The notes under the pieces were generated by a model. It was given only the letters and a program-made list of their open reading frames with translations. It was not told the origin of the DNA and made no database searches. 64,000 bases of DNA from an uncultured bacterium (GTDB taxonomy: Bacteria > Fidelibacterota > Marinisomatia > Marinisomatales > Marinisomataceae): contig CALSYL010000001.1 in NCBI GenBank assembly GCA_943841495.1, positions 1 through 64,000 on the forward strand. The letters are read 5' to 3'. A program made the translations under genes and the position numbers. Below are positions 18,897-29,018 of this stretch, in pieces. Each line of letters opens with the position of its first letter. The stretch's first letter is position 1.

Positions 18897-20200
18897 TATC
18901 TTCTACTTCTCACTTTACCTTTAGTTAAAAAACCATCATAATGTCTTGATAAAAGATGGGATTCAATCTGGCTTAATGTATCGAGCCCTACCCCAACAAC
19001 AATCAATAAACTTGTACCTCCAAAAAAAGATGCATATGCGTAGTCTAAACCAGCAAACTGCTGCAAGAAGTATGGCATAAGTGCTATAAACCCGAGAAAG
19101 CATGCTCCAGGTAAAGTAACTCGAGTTAAAATATTTTCAATAAACTCTGCAGTTTTCTTTCCAGGCTTTACTCCAGGAATAAATCCACCCTGTTGTTTTA
19201 GAGTAGATGATACTTGATTAGGATCAAATTGAAGTGCAGTGTAAAAGAAAGTGAAGAATATGATTAACAAAGCAAATAGAGTATTTGAAAACCAATGATC
19301 CATGGCAAATAAAGATATAAAACCAGATTGGGTAGCATCCTGACCAAAAAAGGTTGCAATTGTACCAGGAATTAAAATTATCGATTGAGCAAAAATAATA
19401 GGAATAACTCCTGCTGTATTAATTTTAAGCGGTAGAAATGTATTCTGGCCACCATAAACTTTTCTACCTACAATTCTTCTAGCATATTGAACAGGAACTT
19501 TTCTTACTCCTTGTTGAATAAGAATAATCATCATCACTAAAAAGAAAAATAAAAGCATCAAAAATAATTCGGATAGAATACCTCTTACTCCCTGTTGGAA
19601 ATATGAAATTTCAGATATTACAACATTTGGAAATCCAGCAATAATACCTACCATAATTATCAATGATATTCCATTTCCAATTCCATGTTCTGTAATTTTT
19701 TCTCCTAGCCAAAGCAATAGCATTGTTCCAGTTGTTATACTAACAACAGCAGTAAATCTAAATAAGAAGCCAGGATCTAGCACAATTCCGTAACTCTCAA
19801 GGAGAAGCGAAATAAAGATAGACTGAACAAAGGCTAAAATAACCGTACCATATCTTGTTATTTGAGTAATCTTAGCTCTCCCACTTTCACCTTCCATAGC
19901 TAACCTTTGAAAGTATGGGAGTGTAGTTTGAAGTATTTGAATAACAATTGAAACAGAAATGTAAGGCATTATACCTAAACCAAAAATAGCAGCTTGACCA
20001 AAAGCTCCACCTGTGAAAAGATTAAAAAGACCAAAAAATGTATCATTTAAAGATTCCATAGTTTGACGAAGTGCATCTGGATTTATACCAGGAATAGGCA
20101 CTTGAGAACCTAATCTAACAATAACTAAAATTCCAAGTGTGAATAAGATTTTCCTTCTTAATTCAGGAATTGCAAAAATATTTCTTATTTTATCAATCAC
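18896..20200 (-). CDS. secY: Preprotein translocase channel SecY
   Basis: The ten-helix protein-conducting channel, 434 aa. Recognisable regions are RLGSQVPIPGINPD at the end of helix 1, the GLGIMPYISVSIVIQIL segment, the cytoplasmic RRIVGRKVYGGQNTFLPLKIN loop and KPGKKTAEFIENILTR. It sits between rplO and map as in the standard spc operon, overlapping rplO by four bases. Its partners secE and secG are also in this window. Confidence 0.98.
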   Translation of the reverse strand: MIDKIRNIFAIPELRRKILFTLGILVIVRLGSQVPIPGINPDALRQTMESLNDTFFGLFNLFTGGAFGQAAIFGLGIMPYISVSIVIQILQTTLPYFQRLAMEGESGRAKITQITRYGTVILAFVQSIFISLLLESYGIVLDPGFLFRFTAVVSITTGTMLLLWLGEKITEHGIGNGISLIIMVGIIAGFPNVVISEISYFQQGVRGILSELFLMLLFFFLVMMIILIQQGVRKVPVQYARRIVGRKVYGGQNTFLPLKINTAGVIPIIFAQSIILIPGTIATFFGQDATQSGFISLFAMDHWFSNTLFALLIIFFTFFYTALQFDPNQVSSTLKQQGGFIPGVKPGKKTAEFIENILTRVTLPGACFLGFIALMPYFLQQFAGLDYAYASFFGGTSLLIVVGVGLDTLSQIESHLLSRHYDGFLTKGKVRSRR

Positions 20201-20628
20201 TGAATGGTAGCCTTTCCTCCAGACTCTTCAATTTTTTTAATAGCTGAATCACTAAATGATGATGCAGTTATATTCATTGCTTTGTCAAGAGTGCCGTTTC
20301 CTAAAATCTTAACAGGAACAAGACTTGATGAAATTAAACCATTTTTTGACATCACTTCTGCGTCGATATTTTTAGCTTTTAATTTGGCAATCTGAGAAAG
20401 GTTTACAATCTCAAATGACTTTGCAAAATTAAAATTATTAAATCCTCTGGTAGGAACTCTTCTATGTAATGGCATTTGACCACCCTCAAACCAATGACGA
20501 TGTTTATGACCACTTCTTTGTCCAGCTCCTTTGTGACCTCTACCAGCAGTAGTACCTAGTCCAGAACCATGCCCTCTACCTACTCTTTTAGATTTTTTCA
20601 AAGCTTTTATTGGTTTTACTAATTTCAT
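20197..20628 (-). CDS. rplO: 50S ribosomal protein L15
   Basis: A late-assembling 23S rRNA binder, 143 aa. The N-terminal glycine- and arginine-rich extension RVGRGHGSGLGTTAGRGHKG, GGQMPLHRRVPTRGFNN and the C-terminal globular domain ending GGKATIQ are typical. It overlaps both neighbours (rpmD and secY) by four bases, a strong sign of coupled translation. Confidence 0.98.
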   Translation of the reverse strand: MKLVKPIKALKKSKRVGRGHGSGLGTTAGRGHKGAGQRSGHKHRHWFEGGQMPLHRRVPTRGFNNFNFAKSFEIVNLSQIAKLKAKNIDAEVMSKNGLISSSLVPVKILGNGTLDKAMNITASSFSDSAIKKIEESGGKATIQ

Positions 20629-20810
20629 ACTTCTTCTACCTTAACTAAATAATCAATTTTTTTAATCATGCCTACAATTGCGTCGTTTGCATCTAAAACA
20701 ACTGACTTATTCATTTTTCTTAATCCTAGCGCGTCTAGAGTTGCTTTAGCTTTTCTAGAGTAGCCAATTCTGCTTTTAACTTGTGTAATTTTTAGTTGTT
20801 TTTTTGCCAT
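20625..20810 (-). CDS. rpmD: 50S ribosomal protein L30
   Basis: A small 61-aa subunit protein. The longer open frame begins at 20873, but the conserved start is MAKKQLKITQVKSRIGYSRK, with LDALGLRKMNKSV following, so I place the ATG at 20810. The longer version would run deep into rpsE. Some lineages lack L30; here it is present in the usual S5-L30-L15 order. Confidence 0.96.
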   Translation of the reverse strand: MAKKQLKITQVKSRIGYSRKAKATLDALGLRKMNKSVVLDANDAIVGMIKKIDYLVKVEEV

Positions 20811-20814
20811 AATA

Positions 20815-21321
20815 TTAAATCTCGAATAATGTTTTTGGAGTTTTACCTCTTTTCTTAGCAACCACTCTAACATCTTGCAGGCTAGTTAAAGCATTCATAA
20901 CAGCTTTTGCAACATTCATAGAATTATTTGATCCTAAGACTTTAGAATAGATATTATTGATTCCTACTTGTTCCATAATCAAACGAACAGCTGAACCAGC
21001 AATGATACCTGTACCGTAAGGGGCAGGCTTAAGCAACACTCTGCTAGCACCATACTTCCCAATAATTTCATGAGGAATGGTATAATTATGCACTGGAATC
21101 TTAACAAGATTCTGTCTAGCATCTTCTTTGGCTTTAGTTATTGAAACAATAACCTCGTTTGCCTTGCCTGAACCAATACCTACATATTGTTTTCCGTCTC
21201 CAATAACAACCAAAGTAGCAAAACTAAATCTTTTACCTCTAGAATTTACTTTCGCGACACGGTTGATTCGAATAACTGATTCTTCTTTCAAATCAAGTTC
21301 GGAATAATTTATCATACTCAT
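20815..21321 (-). CDS. rpsE: 30S ribosomal protein S5
   Basis: A 168-aa fidelity protein near the decoding centre. The double-stranded RNA-binding fold shows INRVAKVNSRGKRFSFATLV, VGIGSGKANEV and the C-domain LLKPAPYGTGIIAG. A 14-base gap to rplR is one of the larger spacings in the spc segment. The ATG at 21321 is used; an in-frame ATG follows two codons later. Confidence 0.97.
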   Translation of the reverse strand: MSMINYSELDLKEESVIRINRVAKVNSRGKRFSFATLVVIGDGKQYVGIGSGKANEVIVSITKAKEDARQNLVKIPVHNYTIPHEIIGKYGASRVLLKPAPYGTGIIAGSAVRLIMEQVGINNIYSKVLGSNNSMNVAKAVMNALTSLQDVRVVAKKRGKTPKTLFEI

Positions 21322-21335
21322 TTAAACTCCACTTA

Positions 21336-21695
21336 TTAAAATTTTAAGCCACCCTCTCTAGCTGCATCAGCTAAAGATTTAACTCTTCCATGATATCTAA
21401 AACCATTTCTATCGAAATAAATTTTCTCAATTTTTTTACCTTTAACTCTCTTGGATAAAGATTTACCAACTTCAGCTGCGACTTCAACTTTATTCAGTTT
21501 TTTCTTTGAAAATTCTTTCTCTTTTGAAGAAGCTGAGAAAACTGTTTTTTGATTAAAATCATCAATTATTTGTGCTTCTATATGACTAGTACTTTTAAAG
21601 ATACAAAGTCTCATTTCTCCTTTAACTGGAAATGCTTTTTTGGATCTTTTTCTTCTTCTAGAATACTGTTCTCTTTTAAGTTTTAAAGCTCTCAT
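21336..21695 (-). CDS. rplR: 50S ribosomal protein L18
   Basis: A 119-aa 5S rRNA binder of the central protuberance. It has the basic N-terminus (KREQYSRRRKRSKKAF), LCIFKSTSHIEAQIIDD and the C-terminal FDRNGFRYHGRVKSLADAAREGGL. It abuts rplF with no intervening base. Confidence 0.97.
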   Translation of the reverse strand: MRALKLKREQYSRRRKRSKKAFPVKGEMRLCIFKSTSHIEAQIIDDFNQKTVFSASSKEKEFSKKKLNKVEVAAEVGKSLSKRVKGKKIEKIYFDRNGFRYHGRVKSLADAAREGGLKF

Positions 21696-22238
21696 CTAAT
21701 CTCCACCCCCAACTGTTTTACCTTGTTTTGAACGGACATACTCATCTTTATATCTAATACCTTTTCCTTTGTAAGGTTCAGGCTTTCTAAGCGATCTAAT
21801 TTTAGCAGCAACTTGACCAACAAGTTGTTTATCAGCGCCTTTAATTTCCAACGAATTTTTCTGAGCAACTGCCTCAATTCCTTCTGGTAGATCAAATACA
21901 ATATCATGAGAAAAGCCAAGCTGAAAGACAAGTCTATTGCCTTGAGGCTTAACATTGTAACCCACTCCAATTATTTCTAAATGTTTTGAAAACCCGCTTG
22001 TAACACCTTCGATAGCATTTGAAACTAACTGTCTAGTAGTTCCATGCATAGACCTTGAAACTTTGTCATTAGACTTCCTAGTCAAATTAATTGTGTTATC
22101 TTCAATTTTTAAAGAAACTTCATCGCAAATATTTACAACCAAGTTTCCGTTTGGTCCTTTGACCATTAAATGGCTTTCTTTGTTATCAAAAGAAACTCCA
22201 TCTGGTATGCTAATTATTTTATTTCCTACTCTTGACAT
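21696..22238 (-). CDS. rplF: 50S ribosomal protein L6
   Basis: A 180-aa protein of the factor-binding base, made of two duplicated domains, with the family signature EPYKGKGIRYKDEYVRSKQGK near the end. The open frame extends to 22271, but the conserved beginning is MSRVGNKIISIPDGV. I therefore place the start at 22238, one base beyond the rpsH stop. Confidence 0.96.
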   Translation of the reverse strand: MSRVGNKIISIPDGVSFDNKESHLMVKGPNGNLVVNICDEVSLKIEDNTINLTRKSNDKVSRSMHGTTRQLVSNAIEGVTSGFSKHLEIIGVGYNVKPQGNRLVFQLGFSHDIVFDLPEGIEAVAQKNSLEIKGADKQLVGQVAAKIRSLRKPEPYKGKGIRYKDEYVRSKQGKTVGGGD

Positions 22239-22239
22239 A

Positions 22240-22638
22240 CTACCAAACGTTGCAAAGCAACTCTCCTCCAACTTTTAATTCTCTAGCAACTTTATTACTT
22301 AACACTCCTTTTGGAGTTGAAATTACACTAATTCCTAAACCATTCAATACTCTTGGGATATCTGAACAAGCAACATAAACTCTTTTTCCAGGTTTACTAA
22401 TTTTTTCAATAGTTGTTATAGCAGGTGAATTATCATGATATCTTAAATAAACTCTGATATCTTCTTTACTTTCTTCCTTATCTACAAAAACAAAATTATC
22501 AATGAAACCTTCTTCTTTTAGTACTAATGATAATCTTTTCTTTAAATTAGAAGATGGCACATCAACCCATCTTTTTTTAGCAGCGTATCCGTTTCTAATT
22601 CTTGTACAAAAATCTGCTATTGGATCTGTCATTGACAT
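22240..22638 (-). CDS. rpsH: 30S ribosomal protein S8
   Basis: A 132-aa central-domain organiser that binds helix 21 of 16S rRNA. The N-terminus DPIADFCTRIRNGYAAKK and the C-terminus GLGISVISTPKGVLSNKVAR with GGELLCNVW are characteristic. In E. coli S8 represses the spc operon at the rplE leader; no equivalent hairpin was identified here. Confidence 0.98.
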   Translation of the reverse strand: MSMTDPIADFCTRIRNGYAAKKRWVDVPSSNLKKRLSLVLKEEGFIDNFVFVDKEESKEDIRVYLRYHDNSPAITTIEKISKPGKRVYVACSDIPRVLNGLGISVISTPKGVLSNKVARELKVGGELLCNVW

Positions 22639-22648
22639 AAAATTACTC

Positions 22649-22954
22649 CTACCAACTTGCCTTAGTCACACCAGGTAGCTCACCCTTAAGTGCTAATTCT
22701 CTAAATGTTATTCTTGATAAACCAAATTTTCTCATATATCCTTTAGGTCTTCCTGATACAGCACAACGATTAGTAAGCCTTGAAGCGCTTGAAGATCTTG
22801 GCAATTTTTGTAGTTTCATAATTGCTTTATCTTTTTCTTCATCAGAAATATTAGGATTTTTAATAATTGCTCTTAACTCTTTTCTTAAAGCGTAATCTTT
22901 TTGCACTTTCTTTTGCAAATGGAACTCTCTAACTATTTTTGATTTTTTAGCCAT
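22649..22954 (-). CDS. rpsN: 30S ribosomal protein S14, long zinc-free type
   Basis: At 101 aa this is the long C-minus form. The region that holds CxxC...CxxC in the short form reads [20 protein letters not shown], keeping a single cysteine, so zinc is not bound. The C-terminus [11 protein letters not shown] is the family hallmark. It overlaps rplE upstream by eight bases. Confidence 0.97.
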   Translation of the reverse strand: MAKKSKIVREFHLQKKVQKDYALRKELRAIIKNPNISDEEKDKAIMKLQKLPRSSSASRLTNRCAVSGRPKGYMRKFGLSRITFRELALKGELPGVTKASW

Positions 22955-23528
22955 TTTCTTCCTCAGTTTTGTTAGCTGCTCTTTTTTCTCTAATAGGTAA
23001 GCCCATAGCCCTTAAAAGCTCATAACACTCATCATCATTTGAAGCAGAAGTGGTAATTATTACATCCATACCTCTTAATGAATCAACTTTATCATAATCA
23101 ATTTCAGCAAATACAATTTGTTCTTTAATACCAAAACTGTAATTACCCATGCCATCAAAGGACTTAAATGAAAGACCGCGAAAATCTCTTGTTCTCGGAA
23201 GCGCAACTGCGCACAATCTTTCTAAAAATTCGTACATAAAATCTTTACGTAAAGTAACTTTACAGCCAACGGGAAATCCTTTTCTAATCTTAAAATTAGA
23301 AACATCTTTTTTAGCTTTAGTAATTACAGGTTTTTGACCAGTAATTAACATCAATTCATCTAAAGCAGACTGCAGTGCTTTCTTATTATTTTTTGCATCA
23401 CCTAATCCGATATTTAAAGTAATTTTTTCAACTTTAGGTACTTGCATTATGCTTGTAAAGTCAAACTTCTTCATTAAATGAGGTCTAACTTCATCTAAAT
23501 ATTTTTTCTTATAGTTTGGAGCGTTCAT
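22947..23528 (-). CDS. rplE: 50S ribosomal protein L5
   Basis: A 193-aa 5S rRNA-binding protein that also contacts P-site tRNA. It contains [17 protein letters not shown], the [21 protein letters not shown] loop region, [11 protein letters not shown] and [18 protein letters not shown] short charged tail (NKTEEENG) extends past the usual end and overlaps the rpsN start. Confidence 0.98.
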   Translation of the reverse strand: MNAPNYKKKYLDEVRPHLMKKFDFTSIMQVPKVEKITLNIGLGDAKNNKKALQSALDELMLITGQKPVITKAKKDVSNFKIRKGFPVGCKVTLRKDFMYEFLERLCAVALPRTRDFRGLSFKSFDGMGNYSFGIKEQIVFAEIDYDKVDSLRGMDVIITTSASNDDECYELLRAMGLPIREKRAANKTEEENG

Positions 23529-23533
23529 AAAAA

Positions 23534-23839
23534 TTATCCTAATTCCTTACCAGTTCTTTTTGAAACTCTAACTTTAGACTTATCATCTAAAATTTTATAG
23601 CCAATTCTAGAAGCTTCATCTCCTTCTAAAACCATTAAATTTGACACATGCAATGATCTTTCTCTTTCTGAAAATCCTCCTTGCGGATTTTCTTGCGTTG
23701 GACGTACTGCTCTTTTTGTAAGCGCAACACCTTCAACGATTGCACGTTGAGAAATAGGTATCACTTTTAATACCTTGCCAGTCATCCCTTTAAAGTTTCC
23801 AGAAACAACTTTGACTATCATATCTTTTTTAATTTTCAT
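23534..23839 (-). CDS. rplX: 50S ribosomal protein L24
   Basis: A 101-aa assembly initiator that binds the 5' end of 23S rRNA near the exit tunnel. The KOW motif is visible at the N-terminus ([20 protein letters not shown]). [19 protein letters not shown] and the C-terminal [12 protein letters not shown] complete the family pattern. The ATG overlaps the rplN stop. Confidence 0.97.
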   Translation of the reverse strand: MKIKKDMIVKVVSGNFKGMTGKVLKVIPISQRAIVEGVALTKRAVRPTQENPQGGFSERERSLHVSNLMVLEGDEASRIGYKILDDKSKVRVSKRTGKELG

Positions 23840-24207
23840 TATAATACCTCTGGCGCCATTGAAATAATCTTCATATATCCGCCTTCTCTTAACTCTCTAG
23901 CAACAGGTCCAAAAATTCTTGTACCTTTTGGCTCATTTTGAGCATTTAATATTACAGCAGCATTATCGTCAAATCTTATATAAGAACCATCTCGTCTTCT
24001 AATTTCTTTTTTAACTCTAACAACAACTGCTCTAGCAACTTCACCCTTCTTAATCATTCCTCCTGGAGAAGAAGACTTAACTGAAACAACAATAACATCT
24101 CCAATACTTGCATATCTTTTTTTGGATCCACCCAAAACCTTGAAACACTGAACGATTTTTGCTCCAGAGTTATCAGCTACTTTTAATCTTGTCTCTTGCT
24201 GTATCAC
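23839..24207 (-). CDS. rplN: 50S ribosomal protein L14
   Basis: A 122-aa protein at the subunit interface, where it bridges to 16S rRNA and binds RsfS. The sequence opens [20 protein letters not shown] and contains [20 protein letters not shown] and [17 protein letters not shown]. No insertions or losses were noticed relative to the family. Confidence 0.98.
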   Translation of the reverse strand: MIQQETRLKVADNSGAKIVQCFKVLGGSKKRYASIGDVIVVSVKSSSPGGMIKKGEVARAVVVRVKKEIRRRDGSYIRFDDNAAVILNAQNEPKGTRIFGPVARELREGGYMKIISMAPEVL

Positions 24208-24461
24208 TATTTTTTTACGCCACTAAGTAACTTAGAAGCTCTCCATCTTTTAGTTTTACTCATAGGTCTTGTTGCTTTCAATTCAACTGTATCGCCTACA
24301 TTAAAAGTATTTTTTTCGTCATGAGCATAATATTTTTTAGATCTTTTCATATATTTTTTGTAAAGCTTATGTTTTACCAATCTTTCAACGCTCACTACTA
24401 CAGTCTTATCCATAGCATTAGATACTACCTTACCTACAAGTGTTTGAACATTTCTATCCAT
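24207..24461 (-). CDS. rpsQ: 30S ribosomal protein S17
   Basis: An 84-aa OB-fold protein that is an early 16S rRNA binder. The open frame begins at 24476 (MRKILMDRN), but a GAGGAA ribosome-binding sequence lies just before the ATG at 24461. That start gives the usual [20 protein letters not shown], so I chose it. It overlaps rpmC by eight bases. Confidence 0.95.
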   Translation of the reverse strand: MDRNVQTLVGKVVSNAMDKTVVVSVERLVKHKLYKKYMKRSKKYYAHDEKNTFNVGDTVELKATRPMSKTKRWRASKLLSGVKK

Positions 24462-24663
24462 CAATATTTTCCTCATTTAACGACATTTCTCTTAAAATCG
24501 TATTAATCTTTGCATTTTCTTTTTTCATTTCAACGATTAGTTTATAATCTTCAAGCTGTTGAATAGATTTTTGAAAACGATATTTTTGTAAGTTTTCAGA
24601 ATTATCAACTAATCTTGATTTTAAATCATTTTCAGACATCTTTCTAAGATCTTCAATCTTCAT
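24454..24663 (-). CDS. rpmC: 50S ribosomal protein L29
   Basis: A 69-aa two-helix protein beside the exit tunnel, part of the docking platform for trigger factor and SRP. It has [20 protein letters not shown] and [19 protein letters not shown], and ends with a longer charged tail than minimal L29. It overlaps rplP by 11 bases and rpsQ by eight. Confidence 0.95.
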   Translation of the reverse strand: MKIEDLRKMSENDLKSRLVDNSENLQKYRFQKSIQQLEDYKLIVEMKKENAKINTILREMSLNEENIDG

Positions 24664-25075
24664 TTAAACCTCTTTTAGAAACTAATTTTGTTTTAATCGC
24701 CAATTTATTACCAGCAATTCTAAATGCTTCTTGCGCTAATTCTTTAGATATACCTTCAACTTCAAATAAAATACGACCAGGTCTAACATTTGCAACCCAA
24801 AACTCTGGTGAACCTTTTCCTTTACCCATTCTTGTTTCTAAAGGTTTCTTAGTAATAGGCTTGTCTGGAAATATTCTAATCCACATCTTTCCAACTTTTC
24901 TAACTCTTCTAGAAATAGAAATTCTAGTAGCTTCTATTTGCCTAGCTGTGATCCATCCAGGTTCCATTGCCTTCATACCATAGCTACCAAAATTAACTTC
25001 AGTACCGCCTTTAGCCATACCTTTACGATGACCTCTGTGTACTTTTCTGTATTTAATTTTTTTCGGTTCTAACAT
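24653..25075 (-). CDS. rplP: 50S ribosomal protein L16
   Basis: A 140-aa protein organising the A-site tRNA elbow contacts. It shows [39 protein letters not shown], the loop [19 protein letters not shown] (an arginine in this region is hydroxylated in E. coli) and [14 protein letters not shown]. Confidence 0.98.
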   Translation of the reverse strand: MLEPKKIKYRKVHRGHRKGMAKGGTEVNFGSYGMKAMEPGWITARQIEATRISISRRVRKVGKMWIRIFPDKPITKKPLETRMGKGKGSPEFWVANVRPGRILFEVEGISKELAQEAFRIAGNKLAIKTKLVSKRGLNED

Positions 25076-25713
25076 TATTTTTTTGCCTTAGTAAACCCGT
25101 TACAAATCCAAACTTTTATACCAATAACACCGTAAGTTGTAGGAGCCTCTACTAATGCATAGTCGATATCGGCTCTCAGTGTATGTAATGGCACTCTACC
25201 TTCCATAAATCTTTCTGATCGTGCAATTTCAACTCCACCCAATCTTCCAGCTACGTTAATTCTGATACCTTCGGCACCCATTCTCATTGTAGACTGCATA
25301 GTTTTATTTAAAACTCTTCTATATGGCATTTTTTTAATAAGCTGTTGGGCAATATTTTGACCAACTAATTCTGCGTTTAATTCCGGTCTTTTGACCTCAT
25401 TAATATTAAGATGAATATCATCGGTGTTACATAACTTTGAAACTTCTTTTTTTAATCTAGAAACTTCTTCACCACCTCTTCCAATAACAATTCCAGGTCT
25501 AGCTGTATGAATACTGACTGTAATAGCTTGAGAAGTTCTTTCAATATCTATAGATGATACAGAAGCATCTTGTAATCTTTTCTTAAGATATTTTCTTAAT
25601 TTTATATCTTGAGCTAAATCAGCAGCATACTCATTTTTCTTTGGAAACCAATTTGATGTCCAATTTTTATTTACTTCTAATCTAAGTCCTTTTGGATGTG
25701 ATTTTTGTCCCAT
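25075..25713 (-). CDS. rpsC: 30S ribosomal protein S3
   Basis: A 212-aa head protein forming part of the mRNA entry helicase. The N-terminus [20 protein letters not shown], the KH domain ([17 protein letters not shown]) and the C-terminal [22 protein letters not shown] domain are intact. It ends shortly after the core, without the long tail found in some Proteobacteria. Confidence 0.98.
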   Translation of the reverse strand: MGQKSHPKGLRLEVNKNWTSNWFPKKNEYAADLAQDIKLRKYLKKRLQDASVSSIDIERTSQAITVSIHTARPGIVIGRGGEEVSRLKKEVSKLCNTDDIHLNINEVKRPELNAELVGQNIAQQLIKKMPYRRVLNKTMQSTMRMGAEGIRINVAGRLGGVEIARSERFMEGRVPLHTLRADIDYALVEAPTTYGVIGIKVWICNGFTKAKK

Positions 25714-25719
25714 TAATAT

Positions 25720-26052
25720 TTATCCTATAATAATTTTTAAGTGACTAGTTCTTTTTTTAATTCTATTTGCTCTACCTTGAGCTCTTGCTCTAAATCTTTT
25801 TAGTGCAGGACCTTCATCAACAGTTATTGTTTTTACACTTACTGTATTCATATCTGTGTTAAAATCTTCATTATTATCAGCGTTAGCAATTGCAGAGGAA
25901 AGAGTCTTCATTACAATCTGTGCTCCTTTTTCGTCCATATGACTTAATGAACTAAGCGCCTTATTAACATTAAGACCTCTAACCAAATTAGCAATTTTTC
26001 TAAGCTTTTTTGGAGAAATTCTTACACTGTTTGCTTTTGATACAATATCCAT
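25720..26052 (-). CDS. rplV: 50S ribosomal protein L22
   Basis: A 110-aa protein whose beta hairpin lines the exit tunnel and is a site of macrolide-resistance changes. It has VRISPKKLRKIANLVRGLNV at the start and TITVDEGPALKRFRARAQGRANRI in the hairpin region. The hairpin tip looks ordinary. Confidence 0.97.
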   Translation of the reverse strand: MDIVSKANSVRISPKKLRKIANLVRGLNVNKALSSLSHMDEKGAQIVMKTLSSAIANADNNEDFNTDMNTVSVKTITVDEGPALKRFRARAQGRANRIKKRTSHLKIIIG

Positions 26053-26321
26053 TATTTCTTTCTATCTCCGGAATGCATTCTAAAAGTTCTTGACGGAGAA
26101 AATTCTCCCAACTTATGTCCAACCATATTTTCAGTAACAAAAACTGGGATGAACTTATTGCCGTTATGAACTGCAAAAGTATGTCCTACAAAATCAGGTA
26201 TGATAATTGAATTTCTAGCCCAAGTCTTTATAACTTTCTTGCTTGAAGCTTCATCCATTTTATGAACTTTTTTTAATAACTTCATATCAATATGAGGACC
26301 TTTTCTAACAGATCTAGCCAT
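26052..26321 (-). CDS. rpsS: 30S ribosomal protein S19
   Basis: An 89-aa head protein that pairs with S13. It carries [35 protein letters not shown] and [18 protein letters not shown], all diagnostic. One-base overlaps link it to rplB and rplV. Confidence 0.98.
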   Translation of the reverse strand: MARSVRKGPHIDMKLLKKVHKMDEASSKKVIKTWARNSIIIPDFVGHTFAVHNGNKFIPVFVTENMVGHKLGEFSPSRTFRMHSGDRKK

Positions 26322-27148
26322 TAATCATTTCTCCTTTTAACAATCAAAGCATTTGATTTTTTATTCTTTTTACGAGTCTTGTAACCTTTAGTAGGTTTAC
26401 CCCATGGAGTTACCGGATGTCTTCCTCCAGAGCTTTTACCTTCACCTCCACCCATTGGATGGTCTACTGGATTCATTGCTACACCTCTAACTTTAGGTCT
26501 TTTACCTAACCATCTTGAACGACCAGCTTTTCCTGAACGAACTAGTTCATGTTGCTTATTTCCAACAACACCAATTGTGGCTAAACATTTTTCAGGAACC
26601 ATTCTAACTTCACCTGAAGGCAACTTTAATGTGACATAGTTATTGTCGCGTGCCATAACTTGTACATATGCACCAGCACTTCTTGCCATTTGAGCTCCTT
26701 TGCCAGGAATCATCTCAATATTATGAACAAATTGTCCAGATGGAATATTTTTAAGCTGCATCGCATTACCCGTTTTCAATTCTACTTTTTCTCCAGAAAT
26801 AATCTTATCTCCAACCTTTAACCCATTAGGTTGAATAATATATCTTTTTTCACCATCCACATAGTGAATAAGTGCAATAAAAGCACTTCTATTTGGATCG
26901 TATTCAATAGTTGCTACATTACCCTCGATATCAAACTTATTTCTTTTGAAATCAATGATTCTGTAGTTTCTTTTGTGTCCACCACCTCTTCTTCTTGAGG
27001 TAATTCGCCCTTTATTATTCCTACCACCAGTTTTTTTAAGTTTTCTAACTAAAGATTTTTCTGGTCTATCTGTAGTAATTTCTGAAAAGTCAGGTCTAGA
27101 AGTGAATCTAGATGCTGGTGTTACTGGTTTTAATTGTCTAATTGCCAT
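26321..27148 (-). CDS. rplB: 50S ribosomal protein L2
   Basis: A 275-aa protein needed for subunit joining and peptidyl transfer. Both domains are present: the N-terminal [19 protein letters not shown] region and the C-terminal loop [20 protein letters not shown], whose histidines lie near the peptidyl transferase centre, followed by [16 protein letters not shown]. Confidence 0.98.
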   Translation of the reverse strand: MAIRQLKPVTPASRFTSRPDFSEITTDRPEKSLVRKLKKTGGRNNKGRITSRRRGGGHKRNYRIIDFKRNKFDIEGNVATIEYDPNRSAFIALIHYVDGEKRYIIQPNGLKVGDKIISGEKVELKTGNAMQLKNIPSGQFVHNIEMIPGKGAQMARSAGAYVQVMARDNNYVTLKLPSGEVRMVPEKCLATIGVVGNKQHELVRSGKAGRSRWLGKRPKVRGVAMNPVDHPMGGGEGKSSGGRHPVTPWGKPTKGYKTRKKNKKSNALIVKRRND

Positions 27149-27156
27149 AATTTTCT

Positions 27157-27468
27157 CTATATACTAAATAAATCTATATTATAACCATCAATTAAAGTTA
27201 CAATAGCTCTTTTTTTACTCTTTGCAAATCCATCAGTTCTTATAGTTCGACCATTGCTTTTAACTGTCATTTGCTTTGCTTTTCCTTTTCTGTTAGAAAT
27301 AGCAACTTTAGATACTTTTACATTAAATTTTTCTTCAACAGCTTTTTTAATATCAATCTTATTGATATTGACTGGCACCTCGAAAGCGTATTTATTTTCT
27401 GCTTCTTGCAACGCAGTCATTTTTTCGGTAACAACAGGTCTAATTAAAATTTTAGAAAAGTGGCTCAT
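27157..27468 (-). CDS. rplW: 50S ribosomal protein L23
   Basis: A 103-aa tunnel-exit protein that docks trigger factor and SRP. It shows [40 protein letters not shown] and KAIVTL-like C-terminal strands. It overlaps the rplD stop by one base. Confidence 0.96.
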   Translation of the reverse strand: MSHFSKILIRPVVTEKMTALQEAENKYAFEVPVNINKIDIKKAVEEKFNVKVSKVAISNRKGKAKQMTVKSNGRTIRTDGFAKSKKRAIVTLIDGYNIDLFSI

Positions 27469-28085
27469 TAGTTTTTATCTCCAAATCTACTTGAAAGAAT
27501 CTCAAGTCCACTGACATCAATAATAATAACATCATTATCATATAGGTCTCTAACTGAACAAGAGCTAGCTTTTACCAACGAAACATAAGGAACGTTTCTA
27601 GATGATAAAGCTAATTTTTCATCAATTACGGAAGAGACAATTGTTACTTTCATCCCGCTTAGGCCATTCTTATTTAAGAATGATACAAAATCTTTGGTTT
27701 TTTGTACTGAAGGAAGCGATTCAATTACTTTAAAGGCTTCATTTTTAACCTTATCAGATAAGATGCATTTAAAAGCTAGTTGTTTTGTTTTAGCATTAAC
27801 TTTTTTAAAGTAATACTTTGGACTTGGGCCGAATATTGAACCTCCACCTCTATTAAGAGGTGATCTACTTGTTCCTTGCCTAGCATTACCAGTTCCTTTT
27901 TGCCTAAATGGTTTTTTACCACCACCTGAAACAAGCGATCTATTCTTAGAAGAGCTTGTACCTTGTCTCGCATTATTCATTTCAGCAACAACAGACTGAT
28001 AAACTGCTTGAGAATTCATAGCAACCTTAAAAACTGCATCATTAAGCTTAAAATCTTTGCTTGTATCTATTGATTTAATCTTCAT
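27468..28085 (-). CDS. rplD: 50S ribosomal protein L4
   Basis: A 205-aa protein whose extended loop reaches the exit tunnel. The loop is clear ([20 protein letters not shown] then [13 protein letters not shown]). In E. coli L4 also represses the S10 operon; I could not identify an equivalent S10 leader here, where rpsJ follows fusA after only three bases. Confidence 0.97.
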   Translation of the reverse strand: MKIKSIDTSKDFKLNDAVFKVAMNSQAVYQSVVAEMNNARQGTSSSKNRSLVSGGGKKPFRQKGTGNARQGTSRSPLNRGGGSIFGPSPKYYFKKVNAKTKQLAFKCILSDKVKNEAFKVIESLPSVQKTKDFVSFLNKNGLSGMKVTIVSSVIDEKLALSSRNVPYVSLVKASSCSVRDLYDNDVIIIDVSGLEILSSRFGDKN

Positions 28086-28702
28086 TTCTTTAGTAAAAAT
28101 ACTGGTGCATTGTTTGCGCCAGGTATTGCTCCTTTAATAAATAATAAATTATTTTCTTTATCTATATCAACAATTTCTAAGTTTTGTACAGTGACATTAT
28201 CTGAACCTTTTCTTCCAGCCATTTTCATACCTTTAAATACTCTTGAAGGCCATGAAGCTTGTCCAATAGAACCAGGGGCTCTTTCTGTATGTTTATTACC
28301 ATGAGTGGCATCCTGCCTTGCAAAATTATGTCTCTTAATGGTTCCAGCAAATCCTTTTCCTTTTGATTTTGCTCTAACATCAATTACTTCACCGATATTA
28401 AAAATAGAAGAGTCAAACTTTTGACCCAGTTTATACTCAAAGTCTTCAATAGATTTGAATTCAGCTATAACTCTAGCAGTTTCCAATCCAGATTTAGATA
28501 AATGACCATTCATCGGTTTGTTAGTTTTTCTCTTAGATTTCTGACCATATGCTAATTGTACGGCATTATATCCAGCATTATTCTCATCTTTAATCTGAGA
28601 AACAACACATGGTCCCGCTTCAACCATTGTAACTGGCACAACATGACCATCATCATTAAAGATTTGTGTCATTTTTACTTTTTTACCAATTAAGCCATAC
28701 AT
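28082..28702 (-). CDS. rplC: 50S ribosomal protein L3
   Basis: A 206-aa protein near the peptidyl transferase centre. The conserved start is MYGLIGKKVKMTQIFNDDG, at 28702, preceded at eight bases by GAGG; the open frame runs seven codons further upstream into rpsJ. GFAGTIKRHNF, THGNKHTERAPGSIGQASWP and MAGRKGSDNVT are typical. The glutamine methylated in some bacteria lies in the GSIGQ segment. Confidence 0.96.
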   Translation of the reverse strand: MYGLIGKKVKMTQIFNDDGHVVPVTMVEAGPCVVSQIKDENNAGYNAVQLAYGQKSKRKTNKPMNGHLSKSGLETARVIAEFKSIEDFEYKLGQKFDSSIFNIGEVIDVRAKSKGKGFAGTIKRHNFARQDATHGNKHTERAPGSIGQASWPSRVFKGMKMAGRKGSDNVTVQNLEIVDIDKENNLLFIKGAIPGANNAPVFLLKK

Positions 28703-28706
28703 TTGA

Positions 28707-29015
28707 CTATCCTCTAATCTCAATATCTACACCTGAAGGCAAATCAAGCTTCATTAGAGACTCTACAGTCTTTGGTGTTGAGTTTACAATATCTACTACT
28801 CTTTTGTGGATTTTAGTCTGAAATTGCTCTCTAGACTTTTTATTAACAAAAGGTGATCTTAAAACAGTATAAACAGTTCTTTTTGTAGGCATAGGAATTG
28901 GACCGGAAATAATTGCTCCAGTTGATTTTGCCGTACGAATAATTTTTTCAGCTGACTTATCAAGCAGCTTATGATCATAAGCTTTAAGTGCAATTCTAAT
29001 TAAATCTTTAGCCAT
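28707..29015 (-). CDS. rpsJ: 30S ribosomal protein S10 / NusE
   Basis: A 102-aa head protein that also serves as NusE in antitermination with NusB and NusG. It has [40 protein letters not shown] and [20 protein letters not shown]. In most genomes tuf lies between fusA and rpsJ; here fusA is directly upstream. Confidence 0.98.
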   Translation of the reverse strand: MAKDLIRIALKAYDHKLLDKSAEKIIRTAKSTGAIISGPIPMPTKRTVYTVLRSPFVNKKSREQFQTKIHKRVVDIVNSTPKTVESLMKLDLPSGVDIEIRG

Positions 29016-29018
29016 AAC